Source: [Mycobacterium] manitobense
GTDB lineage: Bacteria > Actinomycetota > Actinomycetes > Mycobacteriales > Mycobacteriaceae
Assembly: GCF_025821665.1 (NCBI RefSeq)
Contig: NZ_JACKSJ010000098.1
Location: 24,223 to 88,222 of the forward strand
Length of the DNA: 64,000 nucleotides
Reading direction: 5' to 3'
The notes under the pieces are model-generated. The model saw only the letters and a program-made list of their open reading frames with translations. It did not search any database and was not told the origin of the DNA. This document shows positions 26,147-35,654 of the stretch, piece after piece. Both the position numbers and the translations under genes were made by a program. Each line of letters opens with the position of its first letter. Position 1 is the first letter of the stretch.

Positions 26147-26476
26147 GTGCGCGGCCGTTTCGTGGAGATCATCGCCGCCGACTCGCACGTCCACCGCATC
26201 GCCACCGTGGACGCCAGCGCCGTCCCGGGTCTCGTGGAACACCGGGCGGACATTCTGGACCAGATCGCCTCTCTCATCGTCGAACTCGCCCCCGAGGTGC
26301 TCAGCGCCGAAACCCCTGATGCGGACGCACTACGGCGTGGGGCGTTGTCTATGGTCGGCGGCGCCAACCAGCTCATCGAGGCGTGGCTCAGCGATCCGAA
26401 GGAGACGCCTGCCGAACTCGCGGCGATCGCCGCCAACCTGTGCGTCGCCGTGGTCGACGGCATGGCCACCGGATAG
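26147..26476 (+). pseudogene. Truncated TetR-family regulator, C-terminal domain only
   Basis: About 109 codons from GTG 26147. The peptide VRGRFVEIIAADSHVHRI, VPGLVEHRADILDQIAS, GGANQLIEAWLSD and ELAAIAANLCVAVVDGM is the helical ligand-binding end of a TetR-type repressor. The usual N-terminal helix-turn-helix (about 50 residues, ending in a LYYHF-like sequence) is missing; the DNA just upstream belongs to the start of the divergent oxidoreductase gene. It is therefore probably a 5'-deleted gene and cannot bind DNA. Confidence 0.6.
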
Positions 26477-26541
26477 GCGGCAAGTCAGCGGCTCGCAAGC
26501 CAGGGGTAGTGATCGTCGCGGGAGGAGCGTGCGCGGCACGG

Positions 26542-26868
26542 CTATCGCGGCGGCTTGTCGTCCTCCGGAGGATCGGGCTGCCGGTCGTCGCGCGAGGCCG
26601 CGAAGATGATGCCTCCGATCTTGATGTGTGGAGACCTGAAGAATGCGGTGATCACCGACATGGCGACGCAGAACCCCGCGATGGTCAGGCCGCGGTGTGC
26701 ATCGTGGCCGGCGGCGAGCACCATGAGCACGCCACCTGCCAACCAGCAGATCCAGTACGCCCGCCGCCGGTCGCGCCTCGTGGACAGGAAGGCGCCGCCG
26801 ACCATACCGATGGCGATGACACCGAATCCCGCCCAGAAGGCAACGTCCGCCGATGACCACGTATCCAC
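26542..26868 (-). CDS. Small membrane protein, three predicted helices
   Basis: 108 residues. Hydrophobic segments near residues 9-27 (VAFWAGFGVIAIGMVGGAF), 37-54 (AYWICWLAGGVLMVLAAG) and 62-78 (IAGFCVAMSVITAFF), then a hydrophilic tail with DDRQPDPPEDDKPP. Function unknown; it looks like a typical small mycobacterial inner-membrane protein. It is divergent from the secreted protein gene at 27108. Confidence 0.6.
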   Translation of the reverse strand: MDTWSSADVAFWAGFGVIAIGMVGGAFLSTRRDRRRAYWICWLAGGVLMVLAAGHDAHRGLTIAGFCVAMSVITAFFRSPHIKIGGIIFAASRDDRQPDPPEDDKPPR

Positions 26869-27107
26869 TCATCGAGCCTAAGTCGATCGCGGCTACATGA
26901 GACGCGACAATCGTCGGCGCCGGATTCACAGGAAACCGCTGAAACGCACAGCCGCTCGGCAGCATGTTGCCATGAGAGAACCCTGGTATTGGCAGGGTTG
27001 TGACAGGCATTCTCTGCTCATCGCGGGCCCTACGGCGCTGTAGCACTGCGACGCGCGACCCGACTGCCCACGGTCTGCGCCACTGTCGAGCAACAACAGG
27101 AGCCCTC

Positions 27108-27446
27108 ATGAAGATGCACGTATTCCGCGCCGCAGGCGCTCTCGCGCTGATTGCCCCCGCTGCCATCGGACTGGCCGGCCCGGCACAGGCCGACGGGCCG
27201 ACGTTCGTCATGCCGTCGGTCGAGAAGATGAGCCTCCAGAAAGCCACCAAAACCATCGACAAGCTCGACCCCAACACGACATTCGTCATCAAGTCTCACA
27301 ACATCGACGGCCCGACAAAGCAGAAGCAGATCGACTTGATGTACTGGGAGGTCTGCTCGCAATCTCCCGCCGCCGGAGCCGAATTCACTCCGAGCGAGGA
27401 CATCGAAATGTCCGTGTCCCGCTTCTTCGACGGCTGCGACGGCTAG
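27108..27446 (+). CDS. Small secreted protein, PASTA-like
   Basis: 112 residues from ATG 27108, with AGGAG ten nt upstream. Signal peptide MKMHVFRAAGALALIAPAAI, cleavage expected after AQA. The mature protein of about 84 residues (FVMPSVEKMSLQKATKTIDK, QIDLMYWEVCSQSPAAG) has the rhythm of a PASTA domain: a V-x-x-M opening, a helix, then W.VC.Q.P.AG. Two cysteines (VCSQ, GCDG) may pair. Probably a soluble cell-envelope protein of unknown function. Confidence 0.65.
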   Translation: MKMHVFRAAGALALIAPAAIGLAGPAQADGPTFVMPSVEKMSLQKATKTIDKLDPNTTFVIKSHNIDGPTKQKQIDLMYWEVCSQSPAAGAEFTPSEDIEMSVSRFFDGCDG

Positions 27447-27528
27447 ACACCGACGCGAGCGAGAAGCCACGGTCGTGATCGGCCGCCGTTGACGACCATG
27501 GCTGCGCTTTCGCGTGCAGGACAACCGA

Positions 27529-29859
27529 TCAGCGCGTTGCCAGCCAGGCGAAGAAGTCGTCTGCGCAGAACACCGGCTTTCCGTACTCCTGCGCCTTGCG
27601 CGCCTTGCCCGACTGCGTGCCCACCTCGGCGGTCACCAGCACGTCGCAGCGGGTCTTCGACACCGTCTTGACCGGCGTCAGACCTGCCTCGGCGGCCAGC
27701 CGCTCCATCTCGGGGCGCTCGACGATCCGGCCGGACCTGTCCTGCGCGGTGCCGGTGAAGCAGATCCGCATCCCCGGGGTGAGCGTTGCCGCGATGTCCT
27801 CTCCGCCGCCGCACAGCGCGTCCGTGTCGATGTCCACGCCGAGCAGCCGTGACGCCTCCTCGAGCCGTGCCGCCACCTCCTTCGGCAGCTGCACCCGCGC
27901 CGCCGCCGCCCGCAATTGGTCGGCCACCGACTGCCGCGCCGCAGCATCCGCCGGCGCGTCGAGATCCCGAGGTACCGACGCGCCCAGCAGCACGGCGCTG
28001 ACATCGCGGCTGATCCGCAGCAGAGCCGACAGCCCGGGGAGGTGGTCCGCGACCGGTGTGGGTGCGTCGAGGTCACGGCTCACCAGCAGGCCGGACGACT
28101 CGACGGCGTCAGGTTCCTCGAACGGTGACGACCCGTCCTCGGCAGGCATGCCGCCGTGGGCGCTCAGGGCCGAGCGGGCCCGCTCCAGCGCCGTGCGCCC
28201 GGAGATCCGCGTACCGCGCAGCTCGACGCCCAGCGGCATCGCCGTCACGAAGCCAAGGCGTTTGAGCTCGAAGTCGATTAGGCCGAGCTGATCGTCGACG
28301 TCGACCCCGACGGGCGTGCAGCCGGCCAGCATGGGAGCGATCACCGCCCACGCCTCGCGCAGCGTCGGCGCCAGCAGCACATCGGACACGGTGATACCGA
28401 ACGCCGTTCGCGCGTCGGCGAGGTCGCGCTGCGGGTTGATCAGCGTCGAGAGTGCGGTGCCGTCGTCGAACGCCACCGCCAGCTCGACCGGCCGCGGCCG
28501 CGACATCCGCCCCTCGTCGCCGACGGTGAGCATGCCGATCGCGCAGTACCGCCGCGCGCCCACGCCGCCGTTCGCGGTGCGCAGAAAGCGGGCGATGCGA
28601 CGGTCGGTCTTCAGGTCCTTCGGCAGCACAGGGCGTTTCAGCACCAGTCCGGCCAGCGACGTGCAGCGGCTCAGCGCGACGTAGAGCTGGCCGGTGGAGA
28701 ACATGCCGCCGGTGAGGTCGACGATCACCCGGTCGAGCGTCTGGCCCTGGCTCTTGTGGATCGTGATCGCCCACGCCGGCTTGAACGGCAGCTGGGTGTA
28801 GGAGCCGATGATCTCGCGGCCCAGCGACGAGCCGGACACCACCGGCCGGGTGGCCTCCCACGTGTAGGGCGCGACGTCGGCGACGGAGCCGTCGGGGAAC
28901 TCCACCTCGACGACGGCGCCGTAGCGGTCGTAGCCGACCCCGACGATGCGGCCGATGCTGCCGTTGACCCAGCGGTCGCCCTGGTCGTTGTTGAGCATCA
29001 TCATCTGCGCGCCGACCTTGAACCGCAGCGTCTCCTCGACCGGCGGATCGAACAGCGACAGATCACCGGACGCGCGCGCCTGGTGGAACAGTTCGTCGCC
29101 GGGCAGCCGTTCGAGGTGCTGGCGGTTGCGTGCGGTGACGAGCCGGTTGGTCGGTGCCAGGGTGAGCCAGAACTCGTCGTCGGGCGGCACGAAGTCGGCG
29201 TCGGCGCGGGCGTTGAGCTGCTGCTGCGCGTGGCCGAGTAGCACGCCCTCGCGGATCTCGTTGAGGATGGCGGTCATTCGGTCGTCGCCGAGCTGCCGGA
29301 ACACCGTCGTCAACGAGATGGTGGGGAAGTCGTCGCGGTCGAAACTGCGGGCGGAGAAGAAGTACGGCGTCTCGTAGGCGGTGGTGAAGAAGCCGGCCTC
29401 GTGCTCGCTGACCACGGGCGGCAGTTGGTAGAGGTCGCCGACGAGAACGATCTGCACACCGCCGAAGGGTGCGCCGGGAGCGGGGCCGAACCGCTCGAGC
29501 GCCGCGGCCACCATGTCGAAGACGTCGGCGCGGACCATCGAGGCCTCGTCGATGATGAGCGTCTGCAGCGATGCCAGGGTCTTGGTGAACCGTCCCGGGC
29601 GGTATGCGCCGGAGCGGATGTCGTCGAGGGTAGTGGTGGTGCGGAAACCGAAGAGCCGGTGGATGGTGTAGCCGTCGACGTTGAGCGCGGCGATCCCGGT
29701 GGGCGCGACCACCACGACATTGCGGTCGATGTCCGCCATGAACAACCGGATGAGCGTGGACTTGCCGGTGCCCGCCTTGCCGGTCAGGAAGAGGTGGCGG
29801 CCGCCGGCCAAGAGGTCCAGCGCGTGACGGAACTCGTCGGTGAGGACGATGCCTGCCAT
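27529..29859 (-). CDS. PIF1-like SF1 helicase with C-terminal BRCT domain
   Basis: 776 residues from ATG 29859 (MAGIVLTDEF). Walker A TGKAGTGKST (residues 26-35), LIIDEASMVRADVFDMV as Walker B, IVLVGDLYQLPPV as motif III, and near residue 390 an IHKSQGQTLDRVIVDL motif followed by YVALSRCTSL are the SF1B PIF1/RecD motifs. The last 85 residues (GMRICFTGTAQDRSGRI, KTRCDVLVTAEVGTQSGKAR, FFAWLATR) form a BRCT domain like that of NAD-dependent DNA ligase. It should unwind 5'-3' and act in replication or repair; BRCT would tether it to DNA ends or partners. The gene stands alone. Confidence 0.85.
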   Translation of the reverse strand: MAGIVLTDEFRHALDLLAGGRHLFLTGKAGTGKSTLIRLFMADIDRNVVVVAPTGIAALNVDGYTIHRLFGFRTTTTLDDIRSGAYRPGRFTKTLASLQTLIIDEASMVRADVFDMVAAALERFGPAPGAPFGGVQIVLVGDLYQLPPVVSEHEAGFFTTAYETPYFFSARSFDRDDFPTISLTTVFRQLGDDRMTAILNEIREGVLLGHAQQQLNARADADFVPPDDEFWLTLAPTNRLVTARNRQHLERLPGDELFHQARASGDLSLFDPPVEETLRFKVGAQMMMLNNDQGDRWVNGSIGRIVGVGYDRYGAVVEVEFPDGSVADVAPYTWEATRPVVSGSSLGREIIGSYTQLPFKPAWAITIHKSQGQTLDRVIVDLTGGMFSTGQLYVALSRCTSLAGLVLKRPVLPKDLKTDRRIARFLRTANGGVGARRYCAIGMLTVGDEGRMSRPRPVELAVAFDDGTALSTLINPQRDLADARTAFGITVSDVLLAPTLREAWAVIAPMLAGCTPVGVDVDDQLGLIDFELKRLGFVTAMPLGVELRGTRISGRTALERARSALSAHGGMPAEDGSSPFEEPDAVESSGLLVSRDLDAPTPVADHLPGLSALLRISRDVSAVLLGASVPRDLDAPADAAARQSVADQLRAAAARVQLPKEVAARLEEASRLLGVDIDTDALCGGGEDIAATLTPGMRICFTGTAQDRSGRIVERPEMERLAAEAGLTPVKTVSKTRCDVLVTAEVGTQSGKARKAQEYGKPVFCADDFFAWLATR

Positions 29860-29909
29860 GGCCGCACTGTAGTCCGGCGATGTCACCGGTCGGGAGTAGC
29901 TTCCGCGCC

Positions 29910-30314
29910 ATGGCTGATCACACAATCGTCGTGTTGTCCCAGGCCGAGGGAGAACCGCTGTCGCTCATGCGTGCTGCCGGTGTGATCCGTTGGCTGCGAG
30001 GGACACGCGACCCCGCGAACCTTCAGATCGGTGCACGCCTGACCGAGGGGTCGACAGTGTTCACCGTTTCTGGTCACAGCGTCGTCGTCGAGAGCTGGCT
30101 CGCCGAACGGTGCAAGGACAGATGGGCCGGCCCCGGCAGCAGGATGGTGCTCGATGACAACGCGGTCCTTGTCGTCAAACGCTGTGTCATCGCGCCGCAG
30201 CCACCACAGGCGCGACAGACCGCAACCCTCTCGTCGAGCTCCGAGTCCGACGACTTCGGTTGGATGATGGACGTGGTCAACAAGATGGCGGCGCTGTCCA
30301 TCAGCTCCTCCTAG
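29910..30314 (+). CDS. Hypothetical protein, 134 aa
   Basis: ATG 29910 is used; an ATG at 29880 would add ten residues without obvious homology. The protein has no signal peptide or membrane helix. It begins MADHTIVVLSQAEGEP, has a basic WLRGTRDPA segment and VVESWLAERCKDRW, and ends with a Ser-rich tail and DDFGWMMDVVNKMAAL. I do not recognise it. It is divergent from the helicase gene with 50 bp between starts. Confidence 0.5.
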   Translation: MADHTIVVLSQAEGEPLSLMRAAGVIRWLRGTRDPANLQIGARLTEGSTVFTVSGHSVVVESWLAERCKDRWAGPGSRMVLDDNAVLVVKRCVIAPQPPQARQTATLSSSSESDDFGWMMDVVNKMAALSISSS

Positions 30315-30428
30315 GCGACAAAAAGCCGAGCTTGGTTCCACCGTCCGAGTCCACCGGGCGGTGCGCAAAACGCACGTCCTCGGAGGCCGCGATGTGACGC
30401 CGACCCCAGGTAGAGGTGCGAGCCGTGA

Positions 30429-30455
30429 GTGCTACACAAGTGCTACGGTCGTAGC
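30429..30455 (+). promoter_or_regulatory. Operator-like repeats directly before vapB
   Basis: Two direct copies of GTGCTAC (30429-30435 and 30440-30446). The second overlaps an inverted repeat GCTAC-GGTC-GTAGC (30442-30455) that ends at the start codon. VapB/VapBC complexes usually repress their own operon at such sites. There is no Shine-Dalgarno in front of the ATG, so a leaderless transcript is likely. Confidence 0.6.
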
Positions 30456-30716
30456 ATGAGCGAAGTGGCCTCCCGCGAACTGCGCAACGAGACGGCGGGA
30501 TTACTCCGCAGGGTTCAGGCGGGCGAGGACATCACCGTCACGCTCAACGGCCGGCCCGTCGCCCGCCTCGTCCCCTTCGAGCCCGCGCGACGACGCTGGC
30601 TCAGCAGAGAAGAGTTCGTCAGCCGGATGCGCCGTGCACAGGCTGACCCCGGCCTGCGCAACGACCTCGCCGCCTTGGCCGGAGAAACTACCGACGACCT
30701 CGAGCCGCTGCGGTGA
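30456..30716 (+). CDS. vapB: VapB antitoxin (Phd/YefM type)
   Basis: 86 residues. The N-terminus MSEVASRELRNETAGLLRRV followed by GEDITVTLNGRPVARLVPF is the Phd/YefM DNA-binding fold typical of mycobacterial VapB proteins. The charged C-terminal half (SREEFVSRMRRAQADPGLR, ETTDDLEPLR) would wrap and block the toxin. The stop overlaps the GTG of the toxin gene by 4 nt. It should be autoregulated through the repeats just upstream. Confidence 0.9.
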   Translation: MSEVASRELRNETAGLLRRVQAGEDITVTLNGRPVARLVPFEPARRRWLSREEFVSRMRRAQADPGLRNDLAALAGETTDDLEPLR

Positions 30717-31111
30717 CAGCGGCCGGCGTGCTCGACACGTCGGTGTTCATCGCCCACGAAAGCGGTCGTTCACTGGATGCTTCGCGCATTCCGGACGAAG
30801 TCGCGACAACCGTGATCGCCTTGGCCGAACTCAACACCGGAGTCCTCGCTGCCGCGGACGCCGACACCCGAGCGCAGCGATTGACCACACTCGACGCCGT
30901 CTCCGACCTGGCCGCGTTGCCCGTTGACGAGGATGCTGCGCGAATGTGGGCGCGGATGCGTGTCTATCTCGCCGAGGCCGGTCGTCGGGTGCGCATCAAC
31001 GATCTGTGGATCGCGGCCATTGCGGCGTCGCGGGGCCTCGCCGTCGTAACCCAGGACGGGGACTTCGATGCCCTCGACGGTGTCGCCGGGCTGACCGTCA
31101 TCCGGGTGTGA
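30713..31111 (+). CDS. vapC: VapC ribonuclease toxin (PIN domain)
   Basis: 132 residues. PIN-domain acids are visible: Asp8 in VLDTSVFIA, Glu39 in LAELNTG, Asp96-type residue in INDLWIAAIA, and Asp in VTQDGDFDAL. VapC toxins cleave specific RNAs (tRNA or rRNA) until neutralised by VapB. GTG 30713 overlaps the vapB stop (GTGA), giving translational coupling. Length is normal for the family and no key residue is missing, so it should be active. Confidence 0.9.
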   Translation: MTAAGVLDTSVFIAHESGRSLDASRIPDEVATTVIALAELNTGVLAAADADTRAQRLTTLDAVSDLAALPVDEDAARMWARMRVYLAEAGRRVRINDLWIAAIAASRGLAVVTQDGDFDALDGVAGLTVIRV

Positions 31112-31145
31112 ATTCCAGCCCTCGCGAAATCGCGTCCGGTCCAAT

Positions 31146-32744
31146 TCATTTCCTGTCGCGCACCGCCAGGTAGTGCTCTGACACCGCCGGGCCGTCGAGG
31201 TAACGCTCGACGGCCTCCTCGATCAACCGGTCCTGGCCGGTGAGGCGGACGTAGTGCTGATGCATGTGCTCGCCCCACGACCGCACGACGAACGACTCCA
31301 CGAACGTCGACTCGTGCTCGACGCTGCGGAAGAGTCGCCACTCCGAGGCCCCGGTGCGCTGGCGGGAACGGCCCAGCACGGCCATCGCGGATAGGAAGCC
31401 TTCCTCGTCCGATGCCGCGACGCGATACGCGGTCAACACCATGACCGGCCCGTCCAGCGGTTCGGGCTCGAAGGTCAGCGTCGGTTCGGGCCAGTGCGCG
31501 GACGGCGTCAGGTCGAGATTGCCGGTGTTCGCGTGCAGCGGCCACCACAACGACGACAGCCCGCACACCACCAGCAGCGCCGCGCTCACCAGCAGGCTGA
31601 TCGAACTGGTGGTGGTCCCCGCGAGCACTCCCCACACCACCGAACCCAACGCCTGCCCACCCATGAAGATCAGCTGGTACACCGACAATCCGCGGGCCCG
31701 CACCCACGCGGGCAGGTTCAGCTGCATCGACGCATTCAGCGTCGACAGCGACAGCAGCCATGATGCGCCACCGACGACCAGGGCCAGGAACACCACCGTG
31801 AAGTTCGGCACCAGCGCCAGCACCGCGGTGGCCACCGCGAAGCCCGCCGCACCGAGCGTCAGCATGGTGTTCTGGCCGAACCGCGCCCGCAGCCGCGACA
31901 GCATGAATGCGCCGAGCACCGCACCCGCGCCGAGCGCCCCCAGCAGCAACCCATACCCCGCGGACGACAACCCCAGCCGGTCGCTCGCGATCACCGGCAG
32001 CAGACCCCAGATCGCGCTTCCGGGGGCGATGAACAACGCCGCCCGCAACAGGATTCGTCGCACGATGGGGGAGCTGCGGATGAACCGTCCGCCCGCGCTC
32101 AGCGCCGCCAGCGCCCGCTCCGGGGGATAGCCGCTCTCGACGGCGGGGCGGCGCCACGCGACGAGGACGAACACGATGCCCACGAACGAGACGGCGTTGA
32201 GCGCGAACACCAGGGTCGGTCCGGACAACGACACCAGCACCCCGGCGATCGCAGGCCCGATCGCCCGAGCGCCGTTGATGCTCATGCTGCCCAACGCCGC
32301 CGCGGCCGGAATCTGCTCGGCCGGAACAAGATCAGGCTGTATCGCCTGCCACGCCGGCGCGGTCAACGCCTGCCCACACCCGATGACGAACAACAGCGTT
32401 AGCAGCACCGCCGGCGTGGTCAGCCCGAATCCGGTCAGCGTGGCGAGCAGTCCCACTCCCGCGGCCATCGCCCCCTGGGTGGCGATGAGGAGCCGGCGCC
32501 GGTCGATCAGATCGGCGAGGACACCCGACGGCAGCGCCAGCAGCATCACCGGCAGCGTCGTGGCGGTCTGCACCAGCGGGACCAGGACGGCCGCCCGGGG
32601 ATCGCCGACGAGCATCCACTGCGCGCCCACCGTCTGCATCCAGGTGCCGAGGTTGGAGACGAGCTGCGCGATCCACAGCGCGCGGTAGACCGGTGAGCGG
32701 AGCGGAGCCCACGTCGACGTCGCCGCTGTGCTCACCGATGCCAT
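31146..32744 (-). CDS. MFS exporter (EntS-like) with C-terminal soluble domain
   Basis: 532 residues. The first 410 residues hold about 11-12 membrane helices with LVSNLGTWMQTVGAQWML, LPSGVLADLIDRRRLL (the MFS A-type loop) and ALTAPAWQAIQPDLVP, the pattern of the MFS_3/EntS group. The last 110 residues (MVLTAYRVAASDEEGFL, SEWRLFRSVEHESTFVESFV) form a soluble ferredoxin-like domain resembling antibiotic biosynthesis monooxygenase (ABM). Such fusions occur in this group. Substrate is unknown; an efflux role for small molecules is likely. It is convergent with vapC. Confidence 0.8.
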   Translation of the reverse strand: MASVSTAATSTWAPLRSPVYRALWIAQLVSNLGTWMQTVGAQWMLVGDPRAAVLVPLVQTATTLPVMLLALPSGVLADLIDRRRLLIATQGAMAAGVGLLATLTGFGLTTPAVLLTLLFVIGCGQALTAPAWQAIQPDLVPAEQIPAAAALGSMSINGARAIGPAIAGVLVSLSGPTLVFALNAVSFVGIVFVLVAWRRPAVESGYPPERALAALSAGGRFIRSSPIVRRILLRAALFIAPGSAIWGLLPVIASDRLGLSSAGYGLLLGALGAGAVLGAFMLSRLRARFGQNTMLTLGAAGFAVATAVLALVPNFTVVFLALVVGGASWLLSLSTLNASMQLNLPAWVRARGLSVYQLIFMGGQALGSVVWGVLAGTTTSSISLLVSAALLVVCGLSSLWWPLHANTGNLDLTPSAHWPEPTLTFEPEPLDGPVMVLTAYRVAASDEEGFLSAMAVLGRSRQRTGASEWRLFRSVEHESTFVESFVVRSWGEHMHQHYVRLTGQDRLIEEAVERYLDGPAVSEHYLAVRDRK

Positions 32745-32792
32745 TCCGCCCCCTGTCTGGACCTCTGGTCACTGTAGGGGTGGGTTCCAGCG

Positions 32793-35654
32793 CTAGAACA
32801 GTGAGAGCTGCTTCGTGTCCTCGTCGCCGAACTTCTGCGGCACCGGCCGCTGGCGCACCTTCACCGGCCACCAGAACCACCGCCCGAGCAGCGCGGCGAT
32901 CGACGGCGTCATGAACGACCGCACGATCAGCGTGTCGAACAGCAGGCCGAGCGCGATCGTCGTGCCGATCTGCCCCAGCACCAGCAGGTCGCTGAAGATG
33001 AACGACGCCATCGTGAACGCGAACACCAGGCCTGCCGCCGTCACCACCGAGCCACTGCCCGCCATCGACCGGATGATGCCCGTGTTGATGCCGGCGTGGA
33101 TCTCCTCCTTGAACCGCGACACCAGCAGCAGGTTGTAGTCGGACCCCACCGCCAGGAGCAGGATCACCGCCAACGGCAGGATCACCCAGTACATCTGGAT
33201 GCCGAGGATGTGCTGCCACACCAGCACCGACACCCCGAACGACGCACCCAGTGACAGCGCCACCGTGCCCACGATCACCAGCGCGGCGACGATGCTGCGG
33301 GTGATGAACATCATGATCAGCAGGATCAGGGTCAGCGACGCGATACCGGCGATGATCAGGTCGTAGTGCGCCATCTCCTGGATGTCCTGGTAGGTGGACG
33401 CCGTCCCGCCGATGTAGATGCTCGACCCCGCCAACGGCGTGCCCTTGACCGCCGCCTTTGCGGCGTCGCGCATAGCGTTGATGTGCGAGATGCCCTCCGG
33501 TGTCGCCGGATCGCCCTCGTGCGTCACGATCATTCGCGCCGCCTTGCCGTCCGGTGAGAGAAACAGCTTCAGCCCGCGGATGAACTCCGAGTTGCTGAAC
33601 ACCTCCGGCGGCAGATAGAACGAGTCGTCGGTCTTCGACGCGTCGTACGCCTTGCCCAGCGCCGTCGAATTCTCCAGCGCCTTCTGCGTCTGATCGTAGA
33701 TCCCTGACGTCGTCGCGTAATTCGTCATCGTCAGGTCGCGGTTGGTCTCCTGCACCGCGATCTGCGGCGGTATCAACGCCAGCAATTTCGGTTGCAGCTC
33801 ATCGAGTTTGGCAATGCTCCCCGACACACTGGCCAGCTGATCGGTCAGCTCACCGATGCCGTCCAGCGCGTCGAACAACGACCGGAACGCCCAGCAGATC
33901 GGGATGTCGTAGCAGTGCGGTTCCCAGTAGAAGTAGTTGCGGATGGGCCGAAAGAAGTCGTCGAAGTTGGCGATCTTGTCCCGCAGCTCCGCGGCGATCG
34001 CCACCGTGTTCTGGAACGCCTCACTCTGCTCGTGGGTGATCTCGCCGGACTGCTGCTGCAGCGCATACTGCTGCCGCAGGGTGTCGATCGACGTGTTGAT
34101 CTCGCTGACCTGCTTGAGCAAGTCCTGCGCCCTGGCCTGTTGATACGGCAGGTTGTTGATCTGCGCGGCGCTGTTGGCGCTGATCTGGAACGGGATCGAC
34201 GTGTGGTCCAGCGGCGTGCCCAGCGGCCGCGTGATCGACTGCACCTGCGCGATGCCCTCGGTGTGGAACACGGCCTTGGCCACCCGCTCCAGCAGGATCA
34301 TGTCCGTCGGGTTGCGCAGGTCGTGATCGGTCTCGATCATCAGCAGTTCGGGGTTGAGCCGCGCCTTCGAGAAGTGCCGCTCGGCGGCCGCATATCCGAC
34401 GTTCGACGGGGCGTCATCGGGCATGTACGGGCTGACGTCGTAGCTCACCTTGTATCCGCCCAGCGCCCCGAGTCCGACGAGCGCCAGCGCCATCGTCGCG
34501 ATCAGGATCGGCCCCGGCCACCGTACGATCGCGGTGCCGATCCGCCGCCAACCACGCTTAGCCGTCTTGCGTTTGGGGTCGAGCAGGCCGAAGCGGCTGC
34601 CGATCACCAGCACGGCGGGCGCCAGCGTCAGCGAGGCCGCCAGCGCGACGAGCACACCGATGGCCGCCGGGATGCCGAGGCTCTGGAAGTAGGGCAGACG
34701 GGTGAAGTGCAGGCACGCAACGGCACCCGCGATGGTCAGCCCCGAGCCCAGGACGACGTGCGCGGTCCCGCGGTACGCGTCGAGGTAGGCGGCCCCGCGG
34801 TCCATGCCCTCGTTGCGCCGCTCCTGATAGCGGCCGAGCCAGAAGATCATGTAATCCGTACCGGCGGCGATCACCAGCAACGTCAGGATGTTCGTCGAAT
34901 ACGTCGACAGGCCGATGAATCCGGAATCAGCCAGGAATGAGACGATTCCGCGGGCCGCCGACATCATGATGAGCACCGTGACGAGGGCGAGGATCATCGT
35001 CACCGGTGAGCGGTAGACGATCAGCAGCATCACCGCGATCACGCCGACGGTCAGCAGCGTGACGAGCACCGTGCTCTCGTTACCGACCTCGAACTGGTCG
35101 GCGATCTGGGCGGCCGAGCCGGCGACATAGGCGTTGATGCCCGGCGGTGCAGGCGTATCGGCGATGATCTGCCGCAGCGCGTCGACCGATTCCAGTGATA
35201 GCGCCTCGCCCTGATTGCCGGCGAGGAACACCTGGACGTAGGCGGCCTTGCCGTCCGGGCTCTGCGAACCCGCGGCCGTCAGCGGGTCGCCCCAGAAGTC
35301 CTGGACGTGCTGGACGTGCGTGGTGTCGTCCTCGAACCGCTTGACGAGTTCGTCGTAGTAGGTGTGCGCTTCGGCGCCGAGCGGTTGTTCGCCTTCGAGC
35401 ACCACCATGGCCGCGCTGTCGGAGTCGAACTCGTCGAACTTCTCGCCGATCCGTTGAAAGGCTTGCAGCGACGGTGAATCGGGTGAGCTCAACGCCACGT
35501 TCTGTGCTTCGCCGACCACTTCGAGCTGCGGCACCAGCACGTTGGTCAGGGCGGCGATCGCGATCCACACCAGCACGATCGGCAGGGCCAGCCGGCGGAT
35601 CCACGTGGCGACGCGGTCGGTCTTCGCCGGGCGCTCGGCGAGGTGCTGGCTCAT
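32793..35654 (-). CDS. mmpL: MmpL-family RND transporter
   Basis: 953 residues with the RND layout: a first membrane helix (residues 22-42), a periplasmic domain, five or six helices (195-370), a second larger periplasmic domain, and a final helix cluster (770-930). The paired Asp-Tyr signatures of MmpL proteins are present: AGTDYMIFWLGRYQ (Asp267-Tyr268) and VGSDYNLLLVSRF (Asp839-Tyr840), which carry proton flow. MmpL proteins export lipids or siderophores across the mycobacterial inner membrane. The start ATG overlaps the mmpS stop by 4 nt. Length and partner suggest the MmpL4/5-like class; cargo cannot be told from sequence. Confidence 0.92.
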   Translation of the reverse strand: MSQHLAERPAKTDRVATWIRRLALPIVLVWIAIAALTNVLVPQLEVVGEAQNVALSSPDSPSLQAFQRIGEKFDEFDSDSAAMVVLEGEQPLGAEAHTYYDELVKRFEDDTTHVQHVQDFWGDPLTAAGSQSPDGKAAYVQVFLAGNQGEALSLESVDALRQIIADTPAPPGINAYVAGSAAQIADQFEVGNESTVLVTLLTVGVIAVMLLIVYRSPVTMILALVTVLIMMSAARGIVSFLADSGFIGLSTYSTNILTLLVIAAGTDYMIFWLGRYQERRNEGMDRGAAYLDAYRGTAHVVLGSGLTIAGAVACLHFTRLPYFQSLGIPAAIGVLVALAASLTLAPAVLVIGSRFGLLDPKRKTAKRGWRRIGTAIVRWPGPILIATMALALVGLGALGGYKVSYDVSPYMPDDAPSNVGYAAAERHFSKARLNPELLMIETDHDLRNPTDMILLERVAKAVFHTEGIAQVQSITRPLGTPLDHTSIPFQISANSAAQINNLPYQQARAQDLLKQVSEINTSIDTLRQQYALQQQSGEITHEQSEAFQNTVAIAAELRDKIANFDDFFRPIRNYFYWEPHCYDIPICWAFRSLFDALDGIGELTDQLASVSGSIAKLDELQPKLLALIPPQIAVQETNRDLTMTNYATTSGIYDQTQKALENSTALGKAYDASKTDDSFYLPPEVFSNSEFIRGLKLFLSPDGKAARMIVTHEGDPATPEGISHINAMRDAAKAAVKGTPLAGSSIYIGGTASTYQDIQEMAHYDLIIAGIASLTLILLIMMFITRSIVAALVIVGTVALSLGASFGVSVLVWQHILGIQMYWVILPLAVILLLAVGSDYNLLLVSRFKEEIHAGINTGIIRSMAGSGSVVTAAGLVFAFTMASFIFSDLLVLGQIGTTIALGLLFDTLIVRSFMTPSIAALLGRWFWWPVKVRQRPVPQKFGDEDTKQLSLF

